Source: Actinomadura viridilutea (GTDB lineage Bacteria > Actinomycetota > Actinomycetes > Streptosporangiales > Streptosporangiaceae). Taken from it: a DNA stretch of 64,000 nucleotides. This document shows, piece after piece, positions 40,862-48,940 of this stretch. How positions within the stretch are numbered: the first letter of the stretch is position 1; every line of letters begins with the position of its first letter. The position numbers and the translations under genes were made by a program. Where the stretch lies: NCBI GenBank assembly GCA_003001795.1, contig PVNI01000007.1:124001-188000 (forward strand), given 5' to 3'. The notes under the pieces are model-generated. The model was not told where the DNA came from and searched no databases. It saw nothing but the letters and a program-made list of their open reading frames with translations.

Positions 40862-41810
40862 AGCCCGCGCGGCCGGGTGCGTAGCCGAGGCGTCCCAGCT
40901 CGACGCCCGCCACCCGCTCCACCTGGGTGACCTGCCGGGGCGTGAGCCGCTCCCGCCAGATCCCGACGCGCCGGTCGTCGGGGAAGGGGGCGCCCCGGCG
41001 CACCAGGGTGTCGAAGGCGCCCGTGGAGATCGGTGCGTCCAGGTACTGCGACACGGCCTCGGCGACCTTGCGCGGCTTGCTCACCAGGTCCTCGAAGCGC
41101 ACCGTGAGCAGCTGCTCCTCAGGCGTCTGCGCGCGCAGGCGGGCGCTCAGCCGCACCGAGCCGCGCCAGCGCAGCGCGCACTTGACGGCGGGCGCGGCGC
41201 GCGACCAGCGGACCCGGTCGGCCACGTCCTCCACGCCCAGGAACGGGTTGGGGAACACCTCGTCGAGGTTGGCCAGGCCCGGCTTGAACCAGGCCATGCA
41301 GCGCTCGTCGGCGAGCATGTCGGCCACCACGTCCCGCCCGTCGCGGATGACCTGCAGCAGCTGGGCGTCGGGGAAGGCGTCCAGCAGCACGTCCGCGCTG
41401 TAGATCAGGTCGGGGGAGGCGTCGGCGAAGCGGTGCACGTCGCGCGGCTCGACGCACGGCTCGTCCGCCGCGCCGGGGGCGCGGGCCGCGGACGGCGGGA
41501 ACCCGGCGGCGTCGCGGCACTCGGCCGGGCACTGGGCGCAGGCGCGCCCGGAGATCTGCCACGCCTCGGCGAAGGCGTCCCGCAGCACCCGGGCGGCGCC
41601 GCGGCCGCGGTCGGCGGCGATCGACGGCCGCCGCGCGAAGGCGTAGGTGACCCGCAGCACCCCCGGCCGCCCCATGGTCAGGTGGAACCCCTTGGAGCGC
41701 TTCACGGCGCGGGCCAGCAGGTCCGCGCCGGAGTGCGGAGAGCCCAGGATGAACACCGGACGGCGGACCTTCGTGCCGTTGACCACGAGGATGTGCGGCG
41801 TGGACCTCAT
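40860..41810 (-). CDS. Sulfotransferase family protein
   Basis: A 316-residue PAPS-dependent sulfotransferase-type protein. The 5'-phosphosulfate binding motif is RRPVFILGSPHSGADLLARAV (near 16-36), and the 3'-phosphate motif is LLQVIRDGRDVVADML; the C-terminal EQLLTVRFEDLVSKPRKVAEAV is also typical. Unusual is a cysteine cluster, CAQCPAECRD, in the middle of the domain, plus another Cys a few residues later. ATG at 41810 with only a weak ribosome site. Stand-alone; substrate unknown. Confidence 0.82.
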   Translation of the reverse strand: MRSTPHILVVNGTKVRRPVFILGSPHSGADLLARAVKRSKGFHLTMGRPGVLRVTYAFARRPSIAADRGRGAARVLRDAFAEAWQISGRACAQCPAECRDAAGFPPSAARAPGAADEPCVEPRDVHRFADASPDLIYSADVLLDAFPDAQLLQVIRDGRDVVADMLADERCMAWFKPGLANLDEVFPNPFLGVEDVADRVRWSRAAPAVKCALRWRGSVRLSARLRAQTPEEQLLTVRFEDLVSKPRKVAEAVSQYLDAPISTGAFDTLVRRGAPFPDDRRVGIWRERLTPRQVTQVERVAGVELGRLGYAPGRAG

Positions 41811-41915
41811 AGGAGTGCTCAGTTTCTCACCTCGCCCGGACGAGGGCCGACAGGCCCGCGCGCTGACAGGGATAATACGAGCAGAAAAGGGCTTTCCCGG
41901 CCTAGCCTTGGAGGA

Positions 41916-42683
41916 ATGGACGCTCCGACGACGCTGCGGGAGTGGCTCCCGCGGGCGCAGGCGATCACCGTGCTGTCCGGCGCGGGCATCAGCACCGACA
42001 GCGGAATCCCCGACTTCCGCGGTCCGCAGGGCGTGTGGACGAAGAACCCCGAGGCCGCGGCGCAGTCGACGATCGGCGCCTACCTGGCCGACCCGCAGGT
42101 GCGGCGGCGGGCCTGGCGGGCGCGGCGCGACCATCCGGCCTGGCGCGCCGAGCCCAATGCCGCGCACGAGGCCCTGGTGCGGCTGGAGCGGGCCGGGCGG
42201 CTGCGGGCGATCGTCACCCAGAACATCGACGGCCTGCACCAGCGGGCCGGCTCGTCGCCGGAGCGCGTGATCGAGATCCACGGCACCATGCGGGAGGCCG
42301 AGTGCCTGGCGTGCGGGCTGCGCACGCCCATGCCGGAGGTGCTGGCCCGGGTGGAGGCGGGCGAGGAGGACCCGCCGTGCCTCGACTGCGGCGGCATCCA
42401 GAAGGCCGCGACGATCTCGTTCGGGCAGGCCCTCAAGCCCGAGGTGCTGGACGCCGCGGTCGAGGCGGCCCGCTCCTGCGACCTGTTCCTCGCGGTCGGG
42501 ACGTCGCTGACCGTGCAGCCCGCCGCCGGCCTGTGCCTGGAGGCGGTGGAGCGCGGCGCCCGGTTCGTGATCGTCAACGCCGAGCCCACCCCGTACGACC
42601 CGGTGGCCGACGCGGTGCTGCGCCGTCCCATCGGCGAGACGCTGCCCCGGCTGGTCGACCTGGCGGTCGGGGCGGCCGCGTGA
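41916..42683 (+). CDS. cobB: NAD-dependent protein deacylase, Sir2 family
   Basis: Sirtuin that removes acyl groups from lysines using NAD. 255 residues. The NAD-binding motif LSGAGISTDSGIPDFRG (20-36), TQNIDGLH (101-108), catalytic His122 in IEIHGTM, and the zinc cysteines 130, 133, 155 and 158 (CLAC and CLDC) are all present. ATG at 41916 has GGAGG only 1-2 nt away, and TAGCCT lies at -14 to -9, so the message may be nearly leaderless. Confidence 0.93.
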   Translation: MDAPTTLREWLPRAQAITVLSGAGISTDSGIPDFRGPQGVWTKNPEAAAQSTIGAYLADPQVRRRAWRARRDHPAWRAEPNAAHEALVRLERAGRLRAIVTQNIDGLHQRAGSSPERVIEIHGTMREAECLACGLRTPMPEVLARVEAGEEDPPCLDCGGIQKAATISFGQALKPEVLDAAVEAARSCDLFLAVGTSLTVQPAAGLCLEAVERGARFVIVNAEPTPYDPVADAVLRRPIGETLPRLVDLAVGAAA

Positions 42684-42810
42684 CCCGCTCCGACCGCGCC
42701 GCGCCGCACCGCGCGCCGTTCCGTTGGCGTGTTGTGACCGCCCGCCCCTTCCTTTGGAGACCTTCTCCTGACAAGCTCTATCCGTTGCGGTGCGAGGAGG
42801 GACGAGGTTG

Positions 42811-43866
42811 ATGAGCGGGGGCACCCGCGAGGGGGCCGCACCCGAGGACGGGTCGCCCCGCCGGTTCGCCAGGCTGCGTCCCGGTGACCGGGTGGCCGTG
42901 GTCGCGCCCAGCGGCCCGGTCGATCCCGTCCGGCTGGAGGCGGGCTGCGGCGTGCTGCGCGATCTGGGGCTGGACGTGGTCGTGGGAGACCATGTCCTGG
43001 ACCGCACCGATCTCGCCGGCGGCGCCGGCGCGCGGGACGGATGGCACGGCATGGCGGGCACCGACGCCGACCGCGCCGCCGACCTGCAGGCCGCCTGGTG
43101 CGACCCGACCGTCCAGGCCGTGCTGTGCGCCCGCGGCGGCTATGGCGCCACCCGCCTGCTCGACCTGCTCGACTGGGACGCGCTCGCCGCCGCGTCGATC
43201 ACCGGGCGGGGCCCCAAGCTGCTGCACGGCTCCAGCGACATCACCGCCCTGCACACCGCGTTCGGCGCGCGGCTGGGCGTCAGCACCTCCTTCGGACCCA
43301 TGGTGGCCGGGCTGATCGCCGACCTCGCCGACCCGCGCGGCGCCGACCATGAGCGGACGTCGGAGCACCTGCGGGCCGCGCTGTTCGGCGATCCGGCCGG
43401 GCGGACGGTCACCGGCAGTCACGCGTTGAGCCCCGGCTGTGCCGAAGGCGTGCTGACTGGCGGTACGCTGGCTCTGCTCACCGCGCTGCTCGGCACCCCC
43501 CACGCCCCGCCTCCGGCGGCCGGTCGCATCGTCTTCCTCGAGGACGTGTGCGAGGCCCCGTACCGCGTCGACCGGATGCTCACGCAGCTGCTCCAGGCCG
43601 GGTGGTTCGACGGCGCGGCGGGCGTGGTGCTGGGCTCGTGGACCGACTGCGGCGACCCGGCCGAGCTCGACGCGGTGTTCACCGACCGGCTGGGCCCCCT
43701 CGGCGTGCCGGTGCTGGCCGGTGTGCCCGCCGGGCACGGTCCCTGCCAGGTCACCCTGGAGCTCGGCGCCCCCGCGCGGCTGGACGCCGCGGCGCTGACC
43801 CTGAGCGTCCCGGCCGGACGGCCGCGCGCAAGTGACAGCCGACCCCTGCCGGGAGGAGTGCGATGA
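42811..43866 (+). CDS. Muramoyltetrapeptide LD-carboxypeptidase (S66 family)
   Basis: A 351-residue S66 peptidase of the LdcA/MccF type. LdcA cuts the terminal D-alanine from muropeptides during cell-wall recycling; MccF members give immunity to microcin C-type toxins. RVAVVAPSGPVDP opens the domain, VQAVLCARGGYGATRLLD and the nucleophile region HGSSDITALH (Ser142) follow, then the Glu in VFLEDVCEAPYRVDRML and the His in GVPAGHGPCQVTLELG. ATG at 42811 has GGAGGG 9 nt upstream. The next gene overlaps by 4 bp. Confidence 0.88.
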   Translation: MSGGTREGAAPEDGSPRRFARLRPGDRVAVVAPSGPVDPVRLEAGCGVLRDLGLDVVVGDHVLDRTDLAGGAGARDGWHGMAGTDADRAADLQAAWCDPTVQAVLCARGGYGATRLLDLLDWDALAAASITGRGPKLLHGSSDITALHTAFGARLGVSTSFGPMVAGLIADLADPRGADHERTSEHLRAALFGDPAGRTVTGSHALSPGCAEGVLTGGTLALLTALLGTPHAPPPAAGRIVFLEDVCEAPYRVDRMLTQLLQAGWFDGAAGVVLGSWTDCGDPAELDAVFTDRLGPLGVPVLAGVPAGHGPCQVTLELGAPARLDAAALTLSVPAGRPRASDSRPLPGGVR

Positions 43867-44780
43867 GCGGCCGGCATGCCCGTCCCGGCGCGTGGGACGA
43901 CGGTCGCCGGAACGGCGTGTGGGACCAGGGCGCGCTCGACTCGCTGCTGGTGCTGGTGGCCGAGAGCCTCGGCTACACCTGCCGGCCCGTCCCCGGCGAC
44001 GTCATGCTGCTGGAGGGCCCGAACCGGCTGCACGTCAGCATGCGCAACCTGCGGCAGCTGGCCCGGCTGGTGCCGCGCGACGACTGGCCCGCGCTGGTGT
44101 CCGACCACGTCACCACGATCGTCACCGCCGTCGAGGAGCCGCTGGACCTCAGCGACTTCGACCTGGCCCAGCACCTGCTGCGCACCCGCATCTACCCGGC
44201 CGAGGCCGACAACGGCGTCCTGGCCGCGCGCCCCTTCGCGCCCGGCCTCATCGAGGTGGTGGTCGTGGACACCCCCACCACGGTCCGCACCGTCACCACC
44301 GAGGAGATGCACGGCTGGCCGGTGTCGGGCGACGCGCTGTTCATGCTGGGCCGGTCCAACGTGCGGGGCGACGGGCCGCTGCAGGTGGACGAGGACGAGC
44401 TGGGCGGCGTGCGCGTGGTGGTGCTGCACGGCTGGACGTTCTACGCCGCCACCCACCTGGCGTGGCTGGAGGAGTACCTGCCGATCGGCCCGTACGGGGC
44501 GCTCGTGGTGGCGCCCAACCGCAGCCAGATCGTCGCGCATCCGCTGCTGCCCTCGGGCAGCTGCCCGCGCGCCCGCTACCGGGCCGCCGTCACCGCGGCG
44601 CGCGAGCTGCAGGCGCACGCCCGCCGCGCCTACGAGGAGGGCCCCGGGTCGCTCAGCCCGCACCTGTACTGGTGGCGGATGGGCGAGCTGACGCTGCTGG
44701 ACGTCCGATACCAGGGCGACGCCGTGGTGCTGCCGGACGAGTTCACCTCGGTCCTCACCAAGCTCGCCGCCGAGCCGTGA
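43863..44780 (+). CDS. DUF1444-like hypothetical protein
   Basis: A 305-residue soluble protein with no clear enzymatic motif. It loosely resembles the DUF1444 family: an acidic N-terminal region, VVDTPTTVRTVTTEEMHGW with the TxE-M pattern, a middle block VVLHGWTFYAATHLAWLEEYLPIGPYGALVVAPNRSQIVAHPL near 180-222, and a helical C-terminus. That resemblance is from memory and weak. The start overlaps the carboxypeptidase stop by 4 bp (ATGA), so they are translated together. Confidence 0.6.
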   Translation: MSGRHARPGAWDDGRRNGVWDQGALDSLLVLVAESLGYTCRPVPGDVMLLEGPNRLHVSMRNLRQLARLVPRDDWPALVSDHVTTIVTAVEEPLDLSDFDLAQHLLRTRIYPAEADNGVLAARPFAPGLIEVVVVDTPTTVRTVTTEEMHGWPVSGDALFMLGRSNVRGDGPLQVDEDELGGVRVVVLHGWTFYAATHLAWLEEYLPIGPYGALVVAPNRSQIVAHPLLPSGSCPRARYRAAVTAARELQAHARRAYEEGPGSLSPHLYWWRMGELTLLDVRYQGDAVVLPDEFTSVLTKLAAEP

Positions 44781-44808
44781 CCGCCGGCCCCGGCGCGGTC
44801 GTGGCGGC

Positions 44809-45024
44809 GTGATCGGCGCCGAGGACGCGCAGGCCGTCGCCGCGGGGATCACCCGGCGGCTGGGCCGCAACGTCACCATCGTGGACCGGCACGGCGTGGT
44901 CATCGCCGCTTCGGCGGGGCGCCCGATGCCCGCCGCGCGCCGGCCCCGTAGGGTCGGTGCCCGAGCAGAGGGAGGTCGATGGTGCGGATCGTCATCGCGC
45001 CCGATTCGTTCAAGGGCAGCCTGA
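44809..45024 (+). pseudogene. Apparent N-terminal remnant of a CdaR-type sugar-diacid regulator
   Basis: A GTG-led frame whose first 41 residues read IGAEDAQAVAAGITRRLG then RNVTIVDRHGVVIAAS, close to the opening of CdaR sugar-diacid-recognition domains (pattern AQxIVDRTMxILGRNINVMDxxGVIIAS). After residue 41 the homology stops and the frame runs out of phase into the glycerate kinase gene, ending at 45024. In E. coli CdaR controls the garK/glxK glycerate kinase genes, so a remnant exactly upstream of garK is meaningful. I read it as a deletion scar; a short functional domain cannot be excluded. Confidence 0.5.
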
Positions 45025-46109
45025 CCGCGGCCGAGGTGTGCGCCGCCGTGGAGGCGGGGGTGAAACGGGCGGCTCCGAACGCCGCGACGGTCGCGGTGCC
45101 GATGGCCGACGGCGGCGAGGGCACCCTGGACTGCTTCCTGCGCGGCGCGGGCTGGCGGGAGGTCCGGATGACCGCCGCCGACCCCCTGGGGCGTCCCGTG
45201 GCGGCCAGGTACGCGCTGTCGGCGGACGGGCGGTCCGCCGTGGTCGAGCTGGCCTCGGCGTCCGGGCTGCCGCTCCTGGCGCCCGGCGAGCTGGACCCGC
45301 TGCGCGCCGACACCTACGGCACCGGCGAGCTGATCGCCGACGCGGTGCGGCGCGGCGCCCGCGACGTGCTGGTCTGCATCGGCGGCAGCGCCGGCAACGA
45401 CGGCGGCACCGGGCTGCTGCGCGCGCTGGGCGTGCGCTTCACCGACGCCTCCGGCGCGGACCTGCCGCCCGGCGGCGCCGCGCTGGCCCGGCTCGCCGCG
45501 ATCGACGACTCCGGGCTGGCCGAGGAGGTCCGCGCGGCGCGGTTCCGCGTCGCCTGCGACGTCACCAACCCGCTGGTCGGGCCGCGGGGCGCGGCCGCGG
45601 TGTTCGGGCCGCAGAAGGGCGCCACGCCGGCGCAGGCGGCGGAGCTGGACGCGGCGCTGACGCGCTTCGCCGACGTGCTGGCCGAGCGCACCGGACGGCG
45701 CGTCCACGACCTTCCGGGCGCCGGGGCGGCGGGCGGCACCTGCGGCGGCCTGGTCGGGGTGCTGGACGCCGAGCCCGCCCGGGGCGCCGAGCTCGTGGCC
45801 GACCTGATGGGCCTGCCCGCGGCGCTGGACGGCGCCGACCTGGTGATCACCGGGGAGGGGCGGCTGGACGGGCAGAGCGCCGGCGGCAAGGTCGTGTCTT
45901 CGGTGGCGGGCCTGGCCGCGCGGCACGGCGTGCCCGTCGTCGCGCTGGCCGGGAGCGTCGCCGGTCCGCTGGACGAGCTGCGCGCCCTCGGGCTGACCGC
46001 GGCGTTCAGCCTGGCCGACGGCCCCCGCACGCTGGCCGAGCTGACCGAGGGGGCGGGCGCCCTCCTCACCGCCCTTGCCGAGGAGGTCGTCCGCCTGCGG
46101 CTCGCCTGA
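44979..46109 (+). CDS. garK: Glycerate kinase
   Basis: Phosphorylates glycerate to 2- or 3-phosphoglycerate, the last step of glycolate and glucarate breakdown. 376 residues of the class I GarK/GlxK family. IVIAPDSFKGSLTAAEV, PMADGGEGTLDCFL, CIGGSAGNDGGTGLLRALG and LVITGEGRLDGQSAGGKVVSSVA are diagnostic. ATG at 44979 or GTG at 44982 follow GGGAGG. It ends 8 bp from the convergent yczE-like gene. Confidence 0.95.
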   Translation: MVRIVIAPDSFKGSLTAAEVCAAVEAGVKRAAPNAATVAVPMADGGEGTLDCFLRGAGWREVRMTAADPLGRPVAARYALSADGRSAVVELASASGLPLLAPGELDPLRADTYGTGELIADAVRRGARDVLVCIGGSAGNDGGTGLLRALGVRFTDASGADLPPGGAALARLAAIDDSGLAEEVRAARFRVACDVTNPLVGPRGAAAVFGPQKGATPAQAAELDAALTRFADVLAERTGRRVHDLPGAGAAGGTCGGLVGVLDAEPARGAELVADLMGLPAALDGADLVITGEGRLDGQSAGGKVVSSVAGLAARHGVPVVALAGSVAGPLDELRALGLTAAFSLADGPRTLAELTEGAGALLTALAEEVVRLRLA

Positions 46110-46117
46110 GGGCCGGC

Positions 46118-46765
46118 TCAGCCGGACGCGGGCTCCGGCTCGGTCCGCCGCTCGGGGGCGGCGTCGGCGGACGCCTGCGCCTCGGGCCTGCGGACGCTCA
46201 TGAGCGGGATGAACACGTGCGCCAGCGGACCGATCGCCACCGCGTACAGCACGGTGCCGACGCCGACCGTGCCGCCGAGCAGCCAGCCCGCGGCGAGCAC
46301 GGTCAGTTCGATGGAGGTGCGCACCACCCGGATCGAGTGGCCGCGGGCGGCCAGCCCCGTCATCAGCCCGTCGCGCGGACCCGGCCCCAGCTCGGCGCCG
46401 ATGTAACAGCCCGTGGCGAACCCGCCGACCACGATCCCGGCGACCAGGAAGGCCCAGCGGACCGCGGCGGCGTCCGGGTCGGGCAGCAGGTACAGGAACA
46501 CGTCGGCGAACACGCCGACGAGCAGCGCGTTGCTGATCGTGCCGATCCCGGGCCGCTGCCGCAGCGGGATCCAGGCCAGCATCACCAGCGCCCCGACGAT
46601 GACGATCCACGTGCCGATCGACAGCCCGAACCGGCGCGACAGCCCCTGGTGGAACACGTCCCACGGGTCGTTGCCGAGCCCGGAGGCCACCTGCAGGGCG
46701 ATGCCCAAGCCGTATAGGGCCAATCCCACGTAGAGTTGGACCAGGCGGCGCGCCATCGAGGCCAT
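46118..46765 (-). CDS. yczE: YczE/YitT-type membrane protein
   Basis: A 215-residue membrane protein with about five helices. It opens VQLYVGLALYGLGIALQVASGLGNDPWDVFHQGLS and includes GCYIGAELGPGPRDGLMTGLAARG, both typical of the YczE family. Family members are often encoded opposite a MocR-type regulator (YczR), as here. The start is either ATG 46765 or ATG 46756. The hydrophilic C-terminus (RRPEAQASADAAPERRTEPEPASG region) is variable. The transported substrate, if any, is unknown. Confidence 0.85.
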   Translation of the reverse strand: MASMARRLVQLYVGLALYGLGIALQVASGLGNDPWDVFHQGLSRRFGLSIGTWIVIVGALVMLAWIPLRQRPGIGTISNALLVGVFADVFLYLLPDPDAAAVRWAFLVAGIVVGGFATGCYIGAELGPGPRDGLMTGLAARGHSIRVVRTSIELTVLAAGWLLGGTVGVGTVLYAVAIGPLAHVFIPLMSVRRPEAQASADAAPERRTEPEPASG

Positions 46766-46791
46766 TCGTGCCCACTCTCTGCTCAAGATCT

Positions 46792-46806
46792 GCCAATGCC
46801 GTTGGC
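46792..46806. promoter_or_regulatory. Candidate YczR operator between yczE and yczR
   Basis: GCCAATGCCGTTGGC is an inverted repeat with 5-bp arms (GCCAA/TTGGC) around 5 bp. A second GCCAAT lies at 46840-46845, and TGGCC recurs three times in the stretch 46803-46827 with spacing of 9-10 bp. The 97-bp divergent region must hold both promoters; TTATAG at 46833-46838 may be the -10 of the regulator gene. MocR-type regulators bind paired half-sites of this sort. Confidence 0.55.
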
Positions 46807-46862
46807 CAGTGTGGCCGAGAGTGGCCTGGTCGTTATAGAGCCAATAGGGGAAAAGTGGACTT

Positions 46863-48335
46863 ATGAACACCCGTTATGTGAGCGGTCCGCAGCTGGCCCG
46901 GCTGCTCGGCGACGTCCCCCGGGAGCGCCCGGTCTACCTGGCGCTGGCGCGGGCCGTGCGCGGCCTGGTGCTGGACGGGCGGCTCGCCCCGCGCACCCGC
47001 CTGCCCGCCGAGCGCGACCTGGCCGCCGCCCTGGGCGTCAGCCGCACCACCGTCACGGCCGCCTACGACCGGCTCCGCACCGAGGGCTACATGGAGAGCA
47101 GGCAGGGCGCGGGGAGCTGGACGGCGCTGCCCGCGACCACCATGACCGGCGCCCCCGCGCGATGGGTCGGCGCGGAGGACGCCACGCGGTTCGGCGTCGC
47201 GCAGGCGCCGGGCGGCCCCGGATTCGTCGACCTGGGCTGCGCCACCCCCGCCGCGCCCGCCGTCTTCGACGAGGCGGTCGCCGCCGCGATGGCCGAGCTG
47301 CCCCGGCACGCACGCGGCGTCGGCTACCTGCCCGCGGGGCTGCCCGAGCTGCGCGAGGTGATCGCCGACGGCTACGCCGCGCGCGGCCTGCCCACCCGTC
47401 CCGACCAGATCGTCGTCACCACCGGCGCGCAGCACGCGCTCACCCTGCTCGCCGAGCTGACCGTCCGGCCGGGCGACGCGGTGCTGGTGGAGCGCCCCAC
47501 CTACCCGCACGCGCTGGGCGCGCTGCGCCGCCGCGGGGCGCGGCTGGTGCCGGTCGGCGTCGCGGACGGCTGGGACGTCGAGCTGATCGCCGCGACCATG
47601 CGGCAGACCGCCGTGCGCGCCGCCTACACGATCCCCGAGTTCCACAACCCCACCGGTCTGCTGATGCCCGCGTCCGACCGCGAGGCGCTGGTGGACGCCG
47701 CCCGCCGCGCCGACGCGATCCTGATCGCCGACGAGACGTTCGCGGGACTGGCGTTCGACCGGGCGGCCCCGGCGCCGCCGCCGCTGGCCGCGTTCGACGC
47801 CGGCGGCCGGGTGGTGAGCGTCGGGTCGGCGTCCAAGCTGCTGTGGGGCGGTCTGCGCATCGGATGGATCCGCGCGTCCGCGCCGCTGGCGCGCCGGCTG
47901 GCGGCGGCGCGCGAGGCCGCCGACATCGCCAGCCCGGTGATCGACCAGCTGATCGTGCGGGAGCTGCTGCTGCGCGCCGAGGAGGTGCGGGCCGAACGCG
48001 CGGCGGCGCTGCTGCGCTCCCGCGACGCGCTCGCCGCCGCGCTGCGCGAGCGGCTGCCCGGCTGGAGCTTCACCCTGCCCGAGGGCGGGATGTCGCTGTG
48101 GCCGCGGCTGGAGGCGCCGGTGGCGACGCAGCTGGCCGAGACGGCGCTGCGGCACGGCGTGCGGGTCGTCCCCGGCCCGGCGTTCGGCGAGGACGGCGTG
48201 CTGGAGGACCGGCTGCGCCTGCCGTACGTCCTGCCGCCCGAGACGCTGCGCGTCGCCGTGGACCGGCTGGCCAGGGCCCAGGAGGAGGTCGACGCGGCCC
48301 CCGCCGTCCGGTCGGCCCTGCCGAGCTACGTGTGA
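46863..48335 (+). CDS. yczR: MocR/YczR-type regulator (GntR helix-turn-helix fused to aminotransferase fold)
   Basis: A 490-residue transcription factor. The N-terminal GntR winged helix (about 20-85, LPAERDLAAALGVSRTTVTAAYDRLRTEGYMESRQGAG) is joined to a type I aminotransferase-like domain (about 115-470) that binds PLP in family members; IPEFHNPTG and SVGSASKLLWGGLRIGWI carry the substrate-loop and PLP-lysine positions. Divergent from yczE, its expected target, with an inverted repeat in between. ATG start behind a GGGGAAAAG ribosome site. Confidence 0.88.
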   Translation: MNTRYVSGPQLARLLGDVPRERPVYLALARAVRGLVLDGRLAPRTRLPAERDLAAALGVSRTTVTAAYDRLRTEGYMESRQGAGSWTALPATTMTGAPARWVGAEDATRFGVAQAPGGPGFVDLGCATPAAPAVFDEAVAAAMAELPRHARGVGYLPAGLPELREVIADGYAARGLPTRPDQIVVTTGAQHALTLLAELTVRPGDAVLVERPTYPHALGALRRRGARLVPVGVADGWDVELIAATMRQTAVRAAYTIPEFHNPTGLLMPASDREALVDAARRADAILIADETFAGLAFDRAAPAPPPLAAFDAGGRVVSVGSASKLLWGGLRIGWIRASAPLARRLAAAREAADIASPVIDQLIVRELLLRAEEVRAERAAALLRSRDALAAALRERLPGWSFTLPEGGMSLWPRLEAPVATQLAETALRHGVRVVPGPAFGEDGVLEDRLRLPYVLPPETLRVAVDRLARAQEEVDAAPAVRSALPSYV

Positions 48336-48348
48336 TCCGCCGCGCCCC

Positions 48349-48783
48349 TCAGGGGGCGCGCTGGATGTAGCCGACGAGGTACTCGCGCTCGGACTCCAGC
48401 TCGTCGATCGCGCTCTTGACCACGTCGCCGATGCTCACGATCCCGGCCAGCCGCCCGTCGCGCACCACCGGCAGGTGCCGGATGCGGTGCTCGGTCATGG
48501 TGCGCCGCAGCTCGGCCACGGCGGCGTCGGGGGTGCAGGTGCGCACCTCCGCGGTCATGATGTCGGCGACGGGCCGGTCGAGCAGCCCGGCGCCGTGCTC
48601 GTGCAGCCGGCGCACCACGTCGCGCTCGGACACGATGCCGACGATCGTCGCGCCGTCCGGCGAGACCACCGCCGCGCCGATGTTGTGCCGGGCCAGCGTG
48701 GCCAGCAGGTCTCGGACGGGGGCCTCGGGTCGCACCGTGGTCACCGTGTCGCCTTTCCTACGCAGGATGTCGCGGATTCGCAT
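48349..48783 (-). CDS. Two-CBS-domain protein
   Basis: A 144-residue protein made of two CBS domains (about 1-65 and 70-135): MRIRDILRRKGDTVTTVRPEAPV, GIVSERDVVRRLHEHG, VADIMTAEVRTCTPDAAVAEL and HLPVVRDGRLAGIVSIGDVV. CBS pairs bind adenine nucleotides and act as energy or redox sensors. ATG at 48783 has GGAG 8 nt upstream; a longer frame from 48858 would add an unlike tail. Convergent with yczR. Confidence 0.9.
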   Translation of the reverse strand: MRIRDILRRKGDTVTTVRPEAPVRDLLATLARHNIGAAVVSPDGATIVGIVSERDVVRRLHEHGAGLLDRPVADIMTAEVRTCTPDAAVAELRRTMTEHRIRHLPVVRDGRLAGIVSIGDVVKSAIDELESEREYLVGYIQRAP

Positions 48784-48940
48784 GTCGCACACTCCGGTGC
48801 CGCTTGGGCCCACCTGCCGAGGGGGCATCGGCCTGATGTCGTGTTGACAAGGTCGCACGTCCTGCGCCGTCGGAAAACCCCGCGCGGGTAAACCCTGCCG
48901 CGTCGGCGCGGGAAGCGGATGCCGCCGACCGGCCGTGCCC

